Source of the DNA: Kibdelosporangium philippinense
GTDB taxonomy: Bacteria; Actinomycetota; Actinomycetes; Mycobacteriales; Pseudonocardiaceae
Direction: 5' to 3'
DNA: 64,000 bases
Assembly: GCF_021390435.2 (NCBI RefSeq)
Contig: NZ_JAJVCN010000002.1
Span: forward strand, 930,001-994,000
Made by a program: the position numbers and the translations under genes. Under the pieces are notes generated by a model that was given only the letters and a program-made list of their open reading frames with translations, searched no databases and was not told the origin of the DNA. Positions 27,399 through 35,693 of the stretch are shown piece by piece. Position 1 is the stretch's first letter, and the number at the start of each line of letters is the position of its first letter.

Positions 27399-29096
27399 AT
27401 GACGCTGCGCGTCGCCGTGGACTTCGGGACGTCCAGCACGTGTGTCGCCGTGTCGCTCAACGGCCGCGAACCGCAGGTCGTCGCGATGGACGGGCGTCCA
27501 GTGCTGTCTTCGGCGGTGTACGCGTCGCCTGACGGCACCCTGTTCGTCGGGCTGGAGGCCGAGCGTCAGGCCGCAGTGGACCCGTCACGCTACGAGCCCA
27601 ACCCCAAGCGCCGGATCGACGAGCCGGAACTGCTGCTCGGCAACAGCGTGGTCCCGGTCAGGGAAGTCATCCGCGCGGTGCTCACCCGTGCTGTCCAGGA
27701 AGCACGCCGCTTCGCGGGCGGAGCCAGGGTGGACCAATTGGTGTTGACGCACCCGGCCGACTGGGGCGGCATCCGGACCCGGGTACTCCGCCAGGCGGCC
27801 AACGGCCTGTCCGAACACATTTCCCTTGTCCCGGAACCAGTTGCGGCCGCGGTGTTCCACGCCGAAAACCTGTCCGGCCATGCCGACACGATCGCGGTGC
27901 TCGACATCGGCGGCGGCACAGTGGACGTGAGCGTGGTCAGTCGCGCGGGAAACCCAGGTTTCCGGGTCCTGGCAACAAAAGGCGACCCGTCGTTCGGTGG
28001 CGCTGACGTGGATCAGGCGTTGCTGCAACACGTCGGCCGACTGGTGTCCAACACGGACCCGGACGCGTGGCGTTCCCTGATCGAAGGCCGCGAGCTCGCC
28101 GACCGCAGGCGCAGACGTGTCGTCGCGCAGGATGTCCAGGGCGCCAAGGAAACCCTCTCGCGGCACACGTATACCGACGTGCCCATGCCGGTTCCGTTCG
28201 CGGACGCGCACGTGACCAGGCTGGACCTTGAACAGCTGATCGTCGCGCCGCTGGGGCGGGCGGTCGAGCTGACGGCGGCCGCGATCCGTGAGTCCGGTGC
28301 CCAGCCGAGCCAGGTGTTCCTTGTCGGCGGATCGAGCCGGATCCCGATGGTGGCGCGGCTGGTGCACGAACGGATCGGGATCATGCCGACCACCCTCGAC
28401 CAGCCCGAGACGGTTGTGGCTCGCGGCGCGTTGAAGGCTGTGCCCGACGAGCTCTTGCAGGTGCCACCGACCGTCCGTGTGGCGCCCGTCCCGCCGCCAC
28501 CACCGCGTCCCTTGGCGCCTCCTCCGCCATTTGTCCCGCCGCCACCGCCCCCGAAGAGCAGCAAGAAGCCGTGGGTGATCGGTGGTGTGGCGGCCGCGAT
28601 CGTGGCGGCGGTGGTCGTGGTTCTCGTCCTGACGTCAGGCGGCACGACACCAGAACCACCGCCGGGCCGCACGATCGCCCAGTTCGACTACGAGTTCACG
28701 ATGCCGCAGGACTGGAAGCAGGTCGCGTCGGACACGACCTACCGCGAGGTCAGAGTGAAGCCGGAAGGCGCGGAGCAAGGCTTGGACACGATCATCGTCC
28801 AGGAACTGGCACTGGCCTTCGACCCAGCGGCCGAGCGCGAGCGGGCGGTCGGCGGCCTGCGGCAGAAATACCAGCAGTCGACGAACCTGAGACTGTCCGA
28901 CCTGAACGAGAACGGCCAGTACGCAGGCCGTGACGTGGTCTCCTACCGCCAGCAGGTCGACAACGCGACGGTCGAATGGTTCGTGTTGTTCGACAAGCGC
29001 GCCCAGGTCAGCATCGGCTGCGAGTACACCCCGAACGGCCGTGACCGGGTGATGGCCGCCTGCGATCAAGTAGTCCGCACGATGAAGGTGAACTGA
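27399..29096 (+). CDS. Hsp70/actin-like ATPase with membrane span and T7SS-associated C-terminal domain
   Basis: A 565-residue protein. Residues 1-about 340 are an actin/Hsp70-type ATPase (VAVDFGTSSTCVAVSLNG, IAVLDIGGGTVDVSV and VFLVGGSSRIPMVARLV). A Pro-rich stretch leads to one membrane span near residues 385-410 (GGVAAAIVAAVVVVLVL), then a periplasmic domain (FDYEFTMPQDWKQVASDTTY). Its position, between mycP and two WXG100 genes, matches M. tuberculosis Rv3446c, the type VII secretion-associated gene, which it also resembles at the C-terminus. A chaperone role for the substrates is inferred. A 274-bp leader separates it from the next gene. Confidence 0.8.
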   Translation: MTLRVAVDFGTSSTCVAVSLNGREPQVVAMDGRPVLSSAVYASPDGTLFVGLEAERQAAVDPSRYEPNPKRRIDEPELLLGNSVVPVREVIRAVLTRAVQEARRFAGGARVDQLVLTHPADWGGIRTRVLRQAANGLSEHISLVPEPVAAAVFHAENLSGHADTIAVLDIGGGTVDVSVVSRAGNPGFRVLATKGDPSFGGADVDQALLQHVGRLVSNTDPDAWRSLIEGRELADRRRRRVVAQDVQGAKETLSRHTYTDVPMPVPFADAHVTRLDLEQLIVAPLGRAVELTAAAIRESGAQPSQVFLVGGSSRIPMVARLVHERIGIMPTTLDQPETVVARGALKAVPDELLQVPPTVRVAPVPPPPPRPLAPPPPFVPPPPPPKSSKKPWVIGGVAAAIVAAVVVVLVLTSGGTTPEPPPGRTIAQFDYEFTMPQDWKQVASDTTYREVRVKPEGAEQGLDTIIVQELALAFDPAAERERAVGGLRQKYQQSTNLRLSDLNENGQYAGRDVVSYRQQVDNATVEWFVLFDKRAQVSIGCEYTPNGRDRVMAACDQVVRTMKVN

Positions 29097-29370
29097 GGCC
29101 GCCGGTTCCCCCGACGAGTGACGACATTTCACAAGAGCAAATCCTGCCGCTCGACTGCCGGTCCAATCGGCATATCCGCAGGTCGATCTGGGTTTTTCGG
29201 CATTCGCATTCGCATCGATAAACGCCGGTTCCCCGCCAGAGCGTTTACTAGAGCAACTACCTCGAAACTTCTGCGGACAGAGTGGAACCGAAGCTGGCAG
29301 GGTCTGCGTCGGAAGGGTTGTACGAACAAAGAACGTGCAACTGGAACTTCAAAGAAGGGGGTAGCTCCCA

Positions 29371-29685
29371 ATGGGTAGTGCTTTCTCTATTACGCCGGAC
29401 ATGCTGCACAAGGCGTCGGTTGACACCGCCAACGTCCGCGAGGCGCAGCAGGCGCACATCGCTCACCTGCGCAACCAGCTCGCCCAGCTCGAGGGAACCT
29501 GGGAAGGCGCTGCGGCGCAGGCGTTCCACTCGCTGGTGCAGCGGTTCAACACCGCGGCCGAGAAGATCCTGACCGACCTGCAGACCATCAGCGAGAGCCT
29601 GGACCAGTCGGCCAAGCTGTACGGCCACAACGAGCAGGCGACCAAGGACACCTTCGCGAAGACCGAGGGCGGCTTCGCCTTCTGA
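29371..29685 (+). CDS. WXG100 protein, EsxU-like
   Basis: A 104-residue helical hairpin protein of the ESAT-6/WXG100 family, a likely secreted T7SS substrate. The turn holds LEGTWEGAAAQAF (WEG fits W-x-G), and the tail has a Y-x-x-x-E signal (YGHNE near residue 88) before EQATKDTFAKTEGGFAF. The ATG at 29371 follows AAAGAAGGGGGTAGCTCCCA. By position it corresponds to EsxU (Rv3445c). The 274-bp leader contains a TTGTACGAACAA palindrome at 29318-29329. It probably forms a heterodimer with the next protein. Confidence 0.92.
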   Translation: MGSAFSITPDMLHKASVDTANVREAQQAHIAHLRNQLAQLEGTWEGAAAQAFHSLVQRFNTAAEKILTDLQTISESLDQSAKLYGHNEQATKDTFAKTEGGFAF

Positions 29686-29762
29686 TCCGCTGATCAGTCG
29701 CTTCACCCAGATCTTCTTCTGCATTCTCGTCAGTCAGACTTTTTCATTGGGAGGAACTTCAA

Positions 29763-30059
29763 ATGCCAGACGGTATGAACATCAAGGTTGATTTCGCCGC
29801 GGTCGAGAACGCCGGTAACCAGATCAAGGCCACCGCCGGAAAGATGGACGGCGAGCTGGACACCCTGCGCAGCCAGCTGGCCCCGCTCGGCGCCGCTTAC
29901 GAAGGTGACGCCAAGCAGGAGTGGGAGCGCGTACAGACCACCTGGAACCAGGCGCAGAACGACCTGAACCAGGTCCTTGCCCAGATCGGTGCCGCCACCA
30001 TGCAGGCCGCGACCGAGTACCAGTCCACCGAGCACGGCGTGAAGCGTCTCTGGGGCTGA
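29763..30059 (+). CDS. WXG100-like protein with Y in place of W, EsxT-like
   Basis: A 98-residue helical-hairpin protein. The turn reads AAYEGDAKQEW: the usual W of W-x-G is Tyr here. A Y-x-x-x-E signal (YQSTE) lies near residue 86. The Shine-Dalgarno GGGAGGAAC precedes the ATG. It follows the WEG protein by 77 bp and is followed by a strong terminator at 30080-30108, so the two form a bicistron, the likely EsxU/EsxT pair of ESX-4. In M. tuberculosis esxT lies beside rplM, and here the rplM-rpsI operon is also the next housekeeping unit. Confidence 0.9.
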   Translation: MPDGMNIKVDFAAVENAGNQIKATAGKMDGELDTLRSQLAPLGAAYEGDAKQEWERVQTTWNQAQNDLNQVLAQIGAATMQAATEYQSTEHGVKRLWG

Positions 30060-30079
30060 GTCTCACCCTCCGATAGCGC

Positions 30080-30108
30080 AAGGACCCCGGTGATCCGGGG
30101 TCCTTTTC
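30080..30108 (+). terminator. Rho-independent terminator after the WXG100 pair
   Basis: AAGGACCCCGG (30080-30090) pairs perfectly with CCGGGGTCCTT (30095-30105) around a TGAT tetraloop, followed by T residues. It lies 20 bp past the stop of the second WXG100 gene, and because it is symmetric it may also serve the convergent lipoprotein gene. Confidence 0.9.
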
Positions 30109-30123
30109 GCATTCCAAGGTCAG

Positions 30124-31005
30124 CTATTTCTGGGCCGCGGCCATCCGCTTCCAGAAATCGGATCTCGCGGTTTCGTCCGGCAGCGCGGTCACGTCGCCAG
30201 CTTGCGGCTGCGGAGGAAAATCAGCAGGTACGGCAGTGCCGCGTGCTTCATAACCGACTTCGAGTTCGACCCGGCTCTTGGTGCCCTGCACCGCGCCCTT
30301 GACCTCGACCCCCTGCAGCGCGCCGTCACTGCTGAGCATGATCTTGAGCGGGACGAGTTTGCTCATCATCTCCGGTTCGATCAGCCCGGCGACGTCCGCG
30401 GGCATGCCGATCACCCGGTTGTCGATAAAGGCTTTCAGCGTGATCTCGGTACGTACCTCGGTCCTGCCGTCGGGGAGTCGCGAGGCCGTCGTGATCCGTC
30501 CGGGCGGCGGGGCCTTGTCGACCGCCCTGAGCGCGTCGACGAGTTTGCACAATGTCTGCAGACCGCTGATCGCGCAGACGTATCCGTCGCTGATTGTCGG
30601 CAATGACACCCATGGGGTTGGCGCGATCGAGGTGTACGCCTTGCCGAGTCGGACGTAATCCAGCGCGCTGCCCGCGGGCGAATAGACGTCGTAGTCGTAT
30701 CCCGGCGGCGTTTTCGACCTGTGTTTCGTCATCAGGGAGTACTGCTCGCCTGGTGCCCCGCGCATCGCGACGTCGATGTCCGAACCGCTCTTGCGATCAT
30801 TCACCGCGGCGTAGAAGAAGAGCGAGCCTCGGAAGTTGTTCACATTGGTGAAATAGCCGCTGATCGCCGAGATGCCCTGGTTGTACAGCCGTTCGGCTGA
30901 TTTCTTCGCTGCCTCCGAGTTCGGCACCGGCGACCCGGCGACGGACTGACCGCAACCGGCGACAAGTAGTACGGCGAGCAGTACCAGCCTGGTTATTCGC
31001 ATCAT
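30124..31005 (-). CDS. Putative lipoprotein, first of two paralogues
   Basis: A 293-residue protein with a lipobox (LVLLAVLLVAGCGQS) that predicts cleavage and lipid attachment at the Cys near residue 18. The mature part contains RGSLFFYAAVNDRKSGSDID, SGLQTLCKLVDALRA and LEVGYEARGTAVPADFPPQP. The overall pattern resembles the LppX/LprAFG lipid-transfer lipoproteins, but I could not confirm it. Its length and motifs match the gene at 31072-31953 along most of the sequence. It is convergent with the WXG100 pair. Confidence 0.72.
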   Translation of the reverse strand: MMRITRLVLLAVLLVAGCGQSVAGSPVPNSEAAKKSAERLYNQGISAISGYFTNVNNFRGSLFFYAAVNDRKSGSDIDVAMRGAPGEQYSLMTKHRSKTPPGYDYDVYSPAGSALDYVRLGKAYTSIAPTPWVSLPTISDGYVCAISGLQTLCKLVDALRAVDKAPPPGRITTASRLPDGRTEVRTEITLKAFIDNRVIGMPADVAGLIEPEMMSKLVPLKIMLSSDGALQGVEVKGAVQGTKSRVELEVGYEARGTAVPADFPPQPQAGDVTALPDETARSDFWKRMAAAQK

Positions 31006-31071
31006 GTCCCCCGGAAAGAAGTTCCGGCAGCGACGCTATCGCAGGCGAATGCCGCGCGCTGGCGCTTCGCG

Positions 31072-31953
31072 TCAGCCGCGGATCGCCCCGAGCCGTGCCC
31101 AGAAATCGTTGGAGGCCGCCTCGTCCGCCAGTGCGGTGGTCTGGTCGGCGGCTGGCAGCGGCGGGAAGTCGTCGCTCGCGGACCGGCCGCGCGCCTCGTA
31201 GCCGACTTCGAGCTGGATCTTGCCGTCCTTGCCGGGGGCCTCGCCCTTGACCTCGACCTTGCGCAGCGTGCCGTCGGCGTTCACGACGATCTTGGTCGGG
31301 AAGATCCGGCCCATCGTCTGTGCGTCAACCGTCGCGGTGATGTCCGACGGGATGGGGATCACCGAGTTGTCGATGAACGCCTTCAGGGAGATCCCGGTCC
31401 GCAGTTCGGTCGCGCCGTCGTCAAGCCCGACGCTCTGCGGGTCGCTCGGATTGCCCTTCGCAGTCTGATCCATCGCGTCGAGCAGCTTGCACAGCGTCTG
31501 CAGCCCCGCGATGGCGCAGGAGAACCCGGAAACAGGCCGGGCAAGCTCGGAGACCCATGACGTCGGCGCCAGCTTCGCGTAGCCGGGACCGAGCCGGATG
31601 TATTGCCGGTCACCGTCGGCCGGCCGGAACAGGTCGTAGTCGAAGCCAGGGTGCGAGGTGGACTTGATCTTCGTGATCAACGCGGGCGGCGTTCCGCGCA
31701 TGCTGACGTTCACCTCGGAACCGGACCGCTTGTCCTTGATCACGCCGTACCGGTAGACCGTGCCCCGGAAGTCTGTCGCGTCCTTGATGTATTTCTTCAC
31801 GGCGTCGACGCTCGCGTTGTACAGGCGCTGGCCTGCTGCCTTCGCGTCGGCCGGATTCGCGAGCGGCGAGCCGGTCACCGCCTGGCCACACCCGGCCACC
31901 AGAACCGCGGTGACGACTACCTTGGTAGCCAGTGCCAACCTGGTTACGCGCAT
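31072..31953 (-). CDS. Putative lipoprotein, second of two paralogues
   Basis: A 293-residue paralogue of the previous gene, 66 bp upstream of it and on the same strand, so both probably arose by tandem duplication. The lipobox is VVVTAVLVAGCGQAV. Shared segments include CGQ-V-GSP after the lipobox, DFRGTVYRYGVIKDKRSGSE, AIAGLQTLCKLLDAMDQ and QLEVGYEARGRSASDDFPPLP. The ATG at 31953 is taken because the frame further upstream is antisense to the rplM leader and rplM. No function can be assigned from sequence alone. Confidence 0.72.
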   Translation of the reverse strand: MRVTRLALATKVVVTAVLVAGCGQAVTGSPLANPADAKAAGQRLYNASVDAVKKYIKDATDFRGTVYRYGVIKDKRSGSEVNVSMRGTPPALITKIKSTSHPGFDYDLFRPADGDRQYIRLGPGYAKLAPTSWVSELARPVSGFSCAIAGLQTLCKLLDAMDQTAKGNPSDPQSVGLDDGATELRTGISLKAFIDNSVIPIPSDITATVDAQTMGRIFPTKIVVNADGTLRKVEVKGEAPGKDGKIQLEVGYEARGRSASDDFPPLPAADQTTALADEAASNDFWARLGAIRG

Positions 31954-32039
31954 CACGTCCCCCTGGAAAGAAGTCCCAGATCGGGAGGCTATCGCAGGGC
32001 CGCCCGGCTGGCCGCCCGGTCGGCTTAGAGGGGGGCGTT

Positions 32040-32069
32040 TTGACCCTCCGGGAGCGCACCAGGTATCTT
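32040..32069 (+). promoter_or_regulatory. Candidate promoter of rplM-rpsI
   Basis: TTGACC (32040-32045) and TATCTT (32064-32069) are separated by exactly 18 bp and lie 116 bp upstream of the rplM start. These are good matches to housekeeping sigma boxes and the best promoter candidate in the window. The long leader between it and rplM is typical for ribosomal operons. Confidence 0.7.
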
Positions 32070-32184
32070 CTATCGTTGTTGTGCGGCGCGGCGTGTGACT
32101 AGCGCGCCCTTGGTGGGTCCGACCTGCCGTGGGTCCGGCCCCGCACAGGTACCCAGACGCAAGTTTTGACGATGAGGTAGACCC

Positions 32185-32628
32185 GTGCCCACGTACAGCC
32201 CGAAGCCCGGCGAGGTGGCCCGCGCCTGGCACGTGATCGACGCCCAGGATGTGGTGCTCGGCCGCCTTGCCACGCAGGTCGCCACCCTTCTGCGCGGCAA
32301 GCACAAGCCGACCTACGCCCCGCATGTGGACACTGGTGACTTCGTCGTCATCGTGAACGCCGAGAAGGTGGTCCTCACCGGCAGCAAGCGGGATCAGGCC
32401 TTCGCCTACCGGCACAGCGGTTACCCCGGCGGACTCACCAAGAAGTCCTTCGGCGAACTGCTGGACACTCGCCCCGACCGGCTCGTCGAGAAGGTCGTCA
32501 AGGGCATGCTGCCGAAGAACAAGCTCGGCCGCGCCCAGGGCAAGAAGCTCAAGGTCTACGCCGGCCCTGAGCACCCGCACACGGCGCAGCAGCCGACGCC
32601 CTTCGAGATCACCAAGGTTGCCCAGTGA
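32185..32628 (+). CDS. rplM: 50S ribosomal protein L13
   Basis: A 147-residue early-assembly protein of the 50S subunit. The sequence is canonical, from MPTYSPKPGEVARAWHVIDA through DFVVIVNAEKVVLTGSKRDQ and the end VYAGPEHPHTAQQPTPFEIT. The GTG at 32185 follows GATGAGGTAGACCC. The stop TGA overlaps the rpsI start, GTGA. As in M. tuberculosis, rplM-rpsI is next to the ESX-4-type locus. Confidence 0.98.
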   Translation: MPTYSPKPGEVARAWHVIDAQDVVLGRLATQVATLLRGKHKPTYAPHVDTGDFVVIVNAEKVVLTGSKRDQAFAYRHSGYPGGLTKKSFGELLDTRPDRLVEKVVKGMLPKNKLGRAQGKKLKVYAGPEHPHTAQQPTPFEITKVAQ

Positions 32629-33164
32629 GTGAAGAGAACCTGACCACCGAGACCCCTGACGCCCCAGCGGCTGTCGAGGCCACTGAGGCCCCCGAGGTCG
32701 TCGCCGACCAGGCTGAGGCTGAGGTCGTCGCCGAGGAGGCCCCCGCGGCTGCCCCGGTCGTGCGCGTGCCCGCCCCCGGCGAGGTCGCTCAGACCGTCGG
32801 CCGCCGCAAGGAAGCCGTGGTCCGCGTTCGGCTGACCCCGGGAACCGGCCAGTTCAAGCTGAACGGCAAGAGCCTCGAGGAGTACTTCCCGAACAAGGTG
32901 CACCAGCAGCTCATCCGTGAGCCTCTGGTGATCTTGGACAAGCCGGAGCTCTTCGACGTGCGCGCCAACCTCCGCGGTGGCGGCATCACTGGCCAGGCCG
33001 GTGCGCTGCGGCTCGCGATCGCCCGCGCGCTGATCGAGATCGACGCCGAGGACCGCCCGGCGCTGAAGAAGGCCGGCTTCCTGACCCGTGACCCCCGGGT
33101 CAAGGAGCGCAAGAAGTACGGTCTGAAGAAGGCCCGCAAGGCGCCTCAGTACAGCAAGCGCTGA
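32625..33164 (+). CDS. rpsI: 30S ribosomal protein S9, with N-terminal extension
   Basis: A 179-residue protein; residues 1-45 are an acidic Ala/Glu/Val-rich extension (APEVVADQAEAEVVAEE), and the S9 core follows (PGEVAQTVGRRKEAVVRVRL, LNGKSLEEYFPNK and the end RKAPQYSKR). Such extensions occur in many actinobacteria. The GTG at 32625 overlaps the rplM stop, so the two are translationally coupled. A terminator follows 15 bp past the stop. Confidence 0.98.
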   Translation: MSEENLTTETPDAPAAVEATEAPEVVADQAEAEVVAEEAPAAAPVVRVPAPGEVAQTVGRRKEAVVRVRLTPGTGQFKLNGKSLEEYFPNKVHQQLIREPLVILDKPELFDVRANLRGGGITGQAGALRLAIARALIEIDAEDRPALKKAGFLTRDPRVKERKKYGLKKARKAPQYSKR

Positions 33165-33179
33165 CACATTCAGCCCGCG

Positions 33180-33214
33180 AACGGGAGCAGCAGGATTTTT
33201 CTGCTGCTCCCGTT
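33180..33214 (+). terminator. Terminator after rpsI
   Basis: AACGGGAGCAGCAG (33180-33193) pairs perfectly over 14 bp with CTGCTGCTCCCGTT (33201-33214), with T residues in the loop. It ends the rplM-rpsI operon just before the glmM ribosome-binding site. Confidence 0.9.
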
Positions 33215-33236
33215 CTGCTACTTCAGGGAGGTTTCA

Positions 33237-34571
33237 TTGAGCCGGTTGTTCGGCACCGACGGCGTGCGTGGGCTTGCGAACGTCGACCTGACGCCGGAAC
33301 TGGCCTTGGCGGTCTCCGCCTCAGCCGCCCGGGTGCTGGCCGAACACGACCGGTCGCACCGCCCGGTCGCGGTAGTCGGTCGTGACCCGAGGGCCAGCGG
33401 CGAGATGCTGCAGGCCGCGGTCGCCGCGGGCCTCGCATCGGCTGGCGCGGACGTGCTGCAGGTGGACGTCATGCCGACGCCGGGGGTGGCCTACCTGGTC
33501 GACAACCTCGGCGCCGACCTTGGCGTGATGATCTCCGCATCGCACAACCCCATGCCGGACAACGGGATCAAGCTCTTCGCCGCGGGCGGCCACAAGCTGC
33601 CGGACGACGTCGAAGACGAGATCGAAGCCGGAATGGACGCGAAACTCGACCGTCCGACCGGCGCGGGCGTCGGCCGGATCTACACGGTCCCTGACGCGCT
33701 CGACCGCTACATCGAGCACCTGCTGGCCGCGTCGCCGCAGCGTCTCGACGGCCTGAAGGTCGTGGTGGACTGCGCGAACGGCGCCGCATGGGCAGCTGCG
33801 CCGCGCGCCTACCGTGAGGCTGGCGCCGAAGTGATCGCGATCCACGCGTTGCCAGACGGCGAGAACATCAACGAAGAGTGTGGTTCGACACACATCGACG
33901 GCCTGCGCCAGGCGGTTCTCACCGAAGGCGCGGACATGGGCATCGCGCACGACGGCGACGCAGACCGTTGTCTGGCCGTAGACGCCAACGGCAACCTGAT
34001 CGACGGCGACCAGATCATGGCTGTGCTCGCGTTGGCCATGAAGGACCGTGGCGAGCTCGTGCAGAACACGCTCGTGACCACCGTGATGAGCAACCTCGGC
34101 CTGCACCTCGCCATGCGCGAAGCCGGTGTGACGATCCGCACGACGGCCGTCGGCGACCGGTACGTGCTGGAGGAGCTACGTAACGGCGGCTACTCGCTTG
34201 GCGGCGAGCAGTCAGGCCACGTCCTGCTGCCGAGCCACGCGACCACCGGCGACGGACTGCTCACCGCGATGGGCCTGATGGCCCGCGTCGCCGCGACAGG
34301 CAAGTCCCTGGCTGAGCTCGCGGGCGTGATGCAGCGCCTGCCACAGGTGCTGGTGAACGTGAAGGTCGCGGACAAAGCAAGGGTCGCGAAGGCCTCGTCG
34401 GTCAACGACGCGGTCGCTGAGGTCGAGGCCGAGCTCGGAGAGACCGGCCGGGTGCTGCTGCGCCCGTCGGGCACCGAGCAACTCGTTCGAGTGATGGTCG
34501 AGGCGACGAGTGAAGCGGCGGCGGAAGCCGCGGCGAACCGCCTGGCCGGAGTGGTCTCGGCAGTCTCCTGA
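33237..34571 (+). CDS. glmM: Phosphoglucosamine mutase
   Basis: Converts glucosamine-6-P to glucosamine-1-P for peptidoglycan precursor synthesis. The 444-residue protein has the start motif RLFGTDGVRGLAN, the phosphoserine active site ISASHNPMPDNGIK, the metal-binding loop AHDGDADRCLAVDANG, and the sugar-binding GGEQSGHVLLPSH. The start is TTG (33237) after AGGGAGGTTTCA; no ATG or GTG lies between it and the motif. It corresponds to the mrsA/glmM position (Rv3441c) after rpsI in mycobacteria. Confidence 0.97.
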   Translation: MSRLFGTDGVRGLANVDLTPELALAVSASAARVLAEHDRSHRPVAVVGRDPRASGEMLQAAVAAGLASAGADVLQVDVMPTPGVAYLVDNLGADLGVMISASHNPMPDNGIKLFAAGGHKLPDDVEDEIEAGMDAKLDRPTGAGVGRIYTVPDALDRYIEHLLAASPQRLDGLKVVVDCANGAAWAAAPRAYREAGAEVIAIHALPDGENINEECGSTHIDGLRQAVLTEGADMGIAHDGDADRCLAVDANGNLIDGDQIMAVLALAMKDRGELVQNTLVTTVMSNLGLHLAMREAGVTIRTTAVGDRYVLEELRNGGYSLGGEQSGHVLLPSHATTGDGLLTAMGLMARVAATGKSLAELAGVMQRLPQVLVNVKVADKARVAKASSVNDAVAEVEAELGETGRVLLRPSGTEQLVRVMVEATSEAAAEAAANRLAGVVSAVS

Positions 34572-34611
34572 TTAGCCCTCGGGACGGGGGCGGGCTGGTT
34601 ACGCTGAGCGT

Positions 34612-34962
34612 GTGACCTACGGCCCGCCCCCGAACCAGAACTGGCCACCGCCACAGTTCGGGCCAGCGCCGCAACCGAAACCGCCATTGCCAGGAAATCT
34701 GGTGATGCTCGGCATTCTGGGCATTCTGCTCGGCGTCGGAAGTGTGACTGGCGGAAATGTTTTCTCACTCGTACCGGCGCTTGTGGCGGTTATCGCCGGA
34801 ATCATGATTTTCGTCCGCCAACGCGCAGGCGACGCAAGCGCTTGCGGGACCGCGGCCGATGCCTCCGCCTCCGGGTTATGGCCCGCCGCCTGGCCCACCC
34901 GGCTATGGACCACCACAGCCTCGATACCAGCAGCGTCCGCCGACGTGGAGGTAGTCCAATGA
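34612..34962 (+). CDS. Proline-rich membrane protein, likely with a +1 frameshift in its tail
   Basis: As read, this is a 116-residue protein: a Pro-rich start (MTYGPPPNQNWPPPQFGPAP), two hydrophobic spans, VMLGILGILLGVGSVTGG and SLVPALVAVIAGIMIFV, and a Thr/Ala-rich tail ending in TGA at 34960-34962, which overlaps the next gene's ATG. However, reading the next frame from 34832 gives MPPPPGYGPPPGPPGYG and RYQQRPPTWR, matching the tail of the following paralogue, with a stop at 34952-34954. The shared tail and the 343-nt length (one base over a multiple of 3) indicate an extra base near 34830. The frame in use cannot be decided from the sequence. Confidence 0.65.
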   Translation: MTYGPPPNQNWPPPQFGPAPQPKPPLPGNLVMLGILGILLGVGSVTGGNVFSLVPALVAVIAGIMIFVRQRAGDASACGTAADASASGLWPAAWPTRLWTTTASIPAASADVEVVQ

Positions 34963-35567
34963 CCTACGGCCCGCCACCCAACCAAGGCTGGCAGCAACCG
35001 GGGTTCGGCCCGCCTGGGTTCGGTCCGCCGATGCCAAGGCCGCCAGCCCCGCCGCCGATCGTGATCGTCGTAGGCATCGTCGCGATCCTCTGGGGCCTGC
35101 TGACCGGGGGCTACTCGATGATGCAAGGAGAGATCTCCGCATTCGCCATCTGGGTGATCAACGCACTGCTTGGTCTGATCGGCGGCATCATGTTGCTGTC
35201 GAGGCAGCGCGTGGGTGCGATCCTGCTGGTGATCGCGGGTGGTCTGAACACGCTTGCGATGGTGGCAAGCTTCTTCACCCGTTACGCCGGTCAAGGAATC
35301 TATTTCCTGTACTTCGAGTTCGAGACCACCGGCGTGATGATCATCCAGGCTCTCATCGGAATCGGCCTTGCGGTCACGTCGCTGCTGCCCATGGTGGCCA
35401 AGGCGTTCGACCAACCCGGTCAGCGATCCGGCCCGTCCGGCCCTCCAGGCTACGGGCCACCGCCCGGTTATGGGCCTCCACCAGGCCCGCCGCCTGGTTA
35501 CGGTCCGCCACCCGGCCCGCCTCCGCCGGGATACCAGCAGCCGCCCCCACCGAACTGGCGGCAATAG
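34959..35567 (+). CDS. Proline-rich membrane protein
   Basis: A 202-residue protein with a Pro/Gly-rich N-terminal tail (MTYGPPPNQGWQQPGFGPPG), four membrane spans at about residues 25-48, 60-80, 82-105 and 115-140, and a Pro-rich C-terminal tail (GYGPPPGYGPPPGPPPGYG) ending QQPPPPNWRQ. It is a paralogue of the preceding gene. The ATG at 34959 overlaps the stop of the upstream reading frame (ATGA), so translation may be coupled. These genes precede the duplicated secretion cassette, but a link is not shown. Confidence 0.78.
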   Translation: MTYGPPPNQGWQQPGFGPPGFGPPMPRPPAPPPIVIVVGIVAILWGLLTGGYSMMQGEISAFAIWVINALLGLIGGIMLLSRQRVGAILLVIAGGLNTLAMVASFFTRYAGQGIYFLYFEFETTGVMIIQALIGIGLAVTSLLPMVAKAFDQPGQRSGPSGPPGYGPPPGYGPPPGPPPGYGPPPGPPPPGYQQPPPPNWRQ

Positions 35568-35693
35568 CCACGTTCACCCGTCGCGACCAGGATGACCTGG
35601 GTACATTCCTTACCGGACGAAACACGATGGCACCGATCGCGCTCCCCGCGCGTCGAAGTCGAGAACGTTGTCGAAGTGGAGTAAGGGGGAGCC

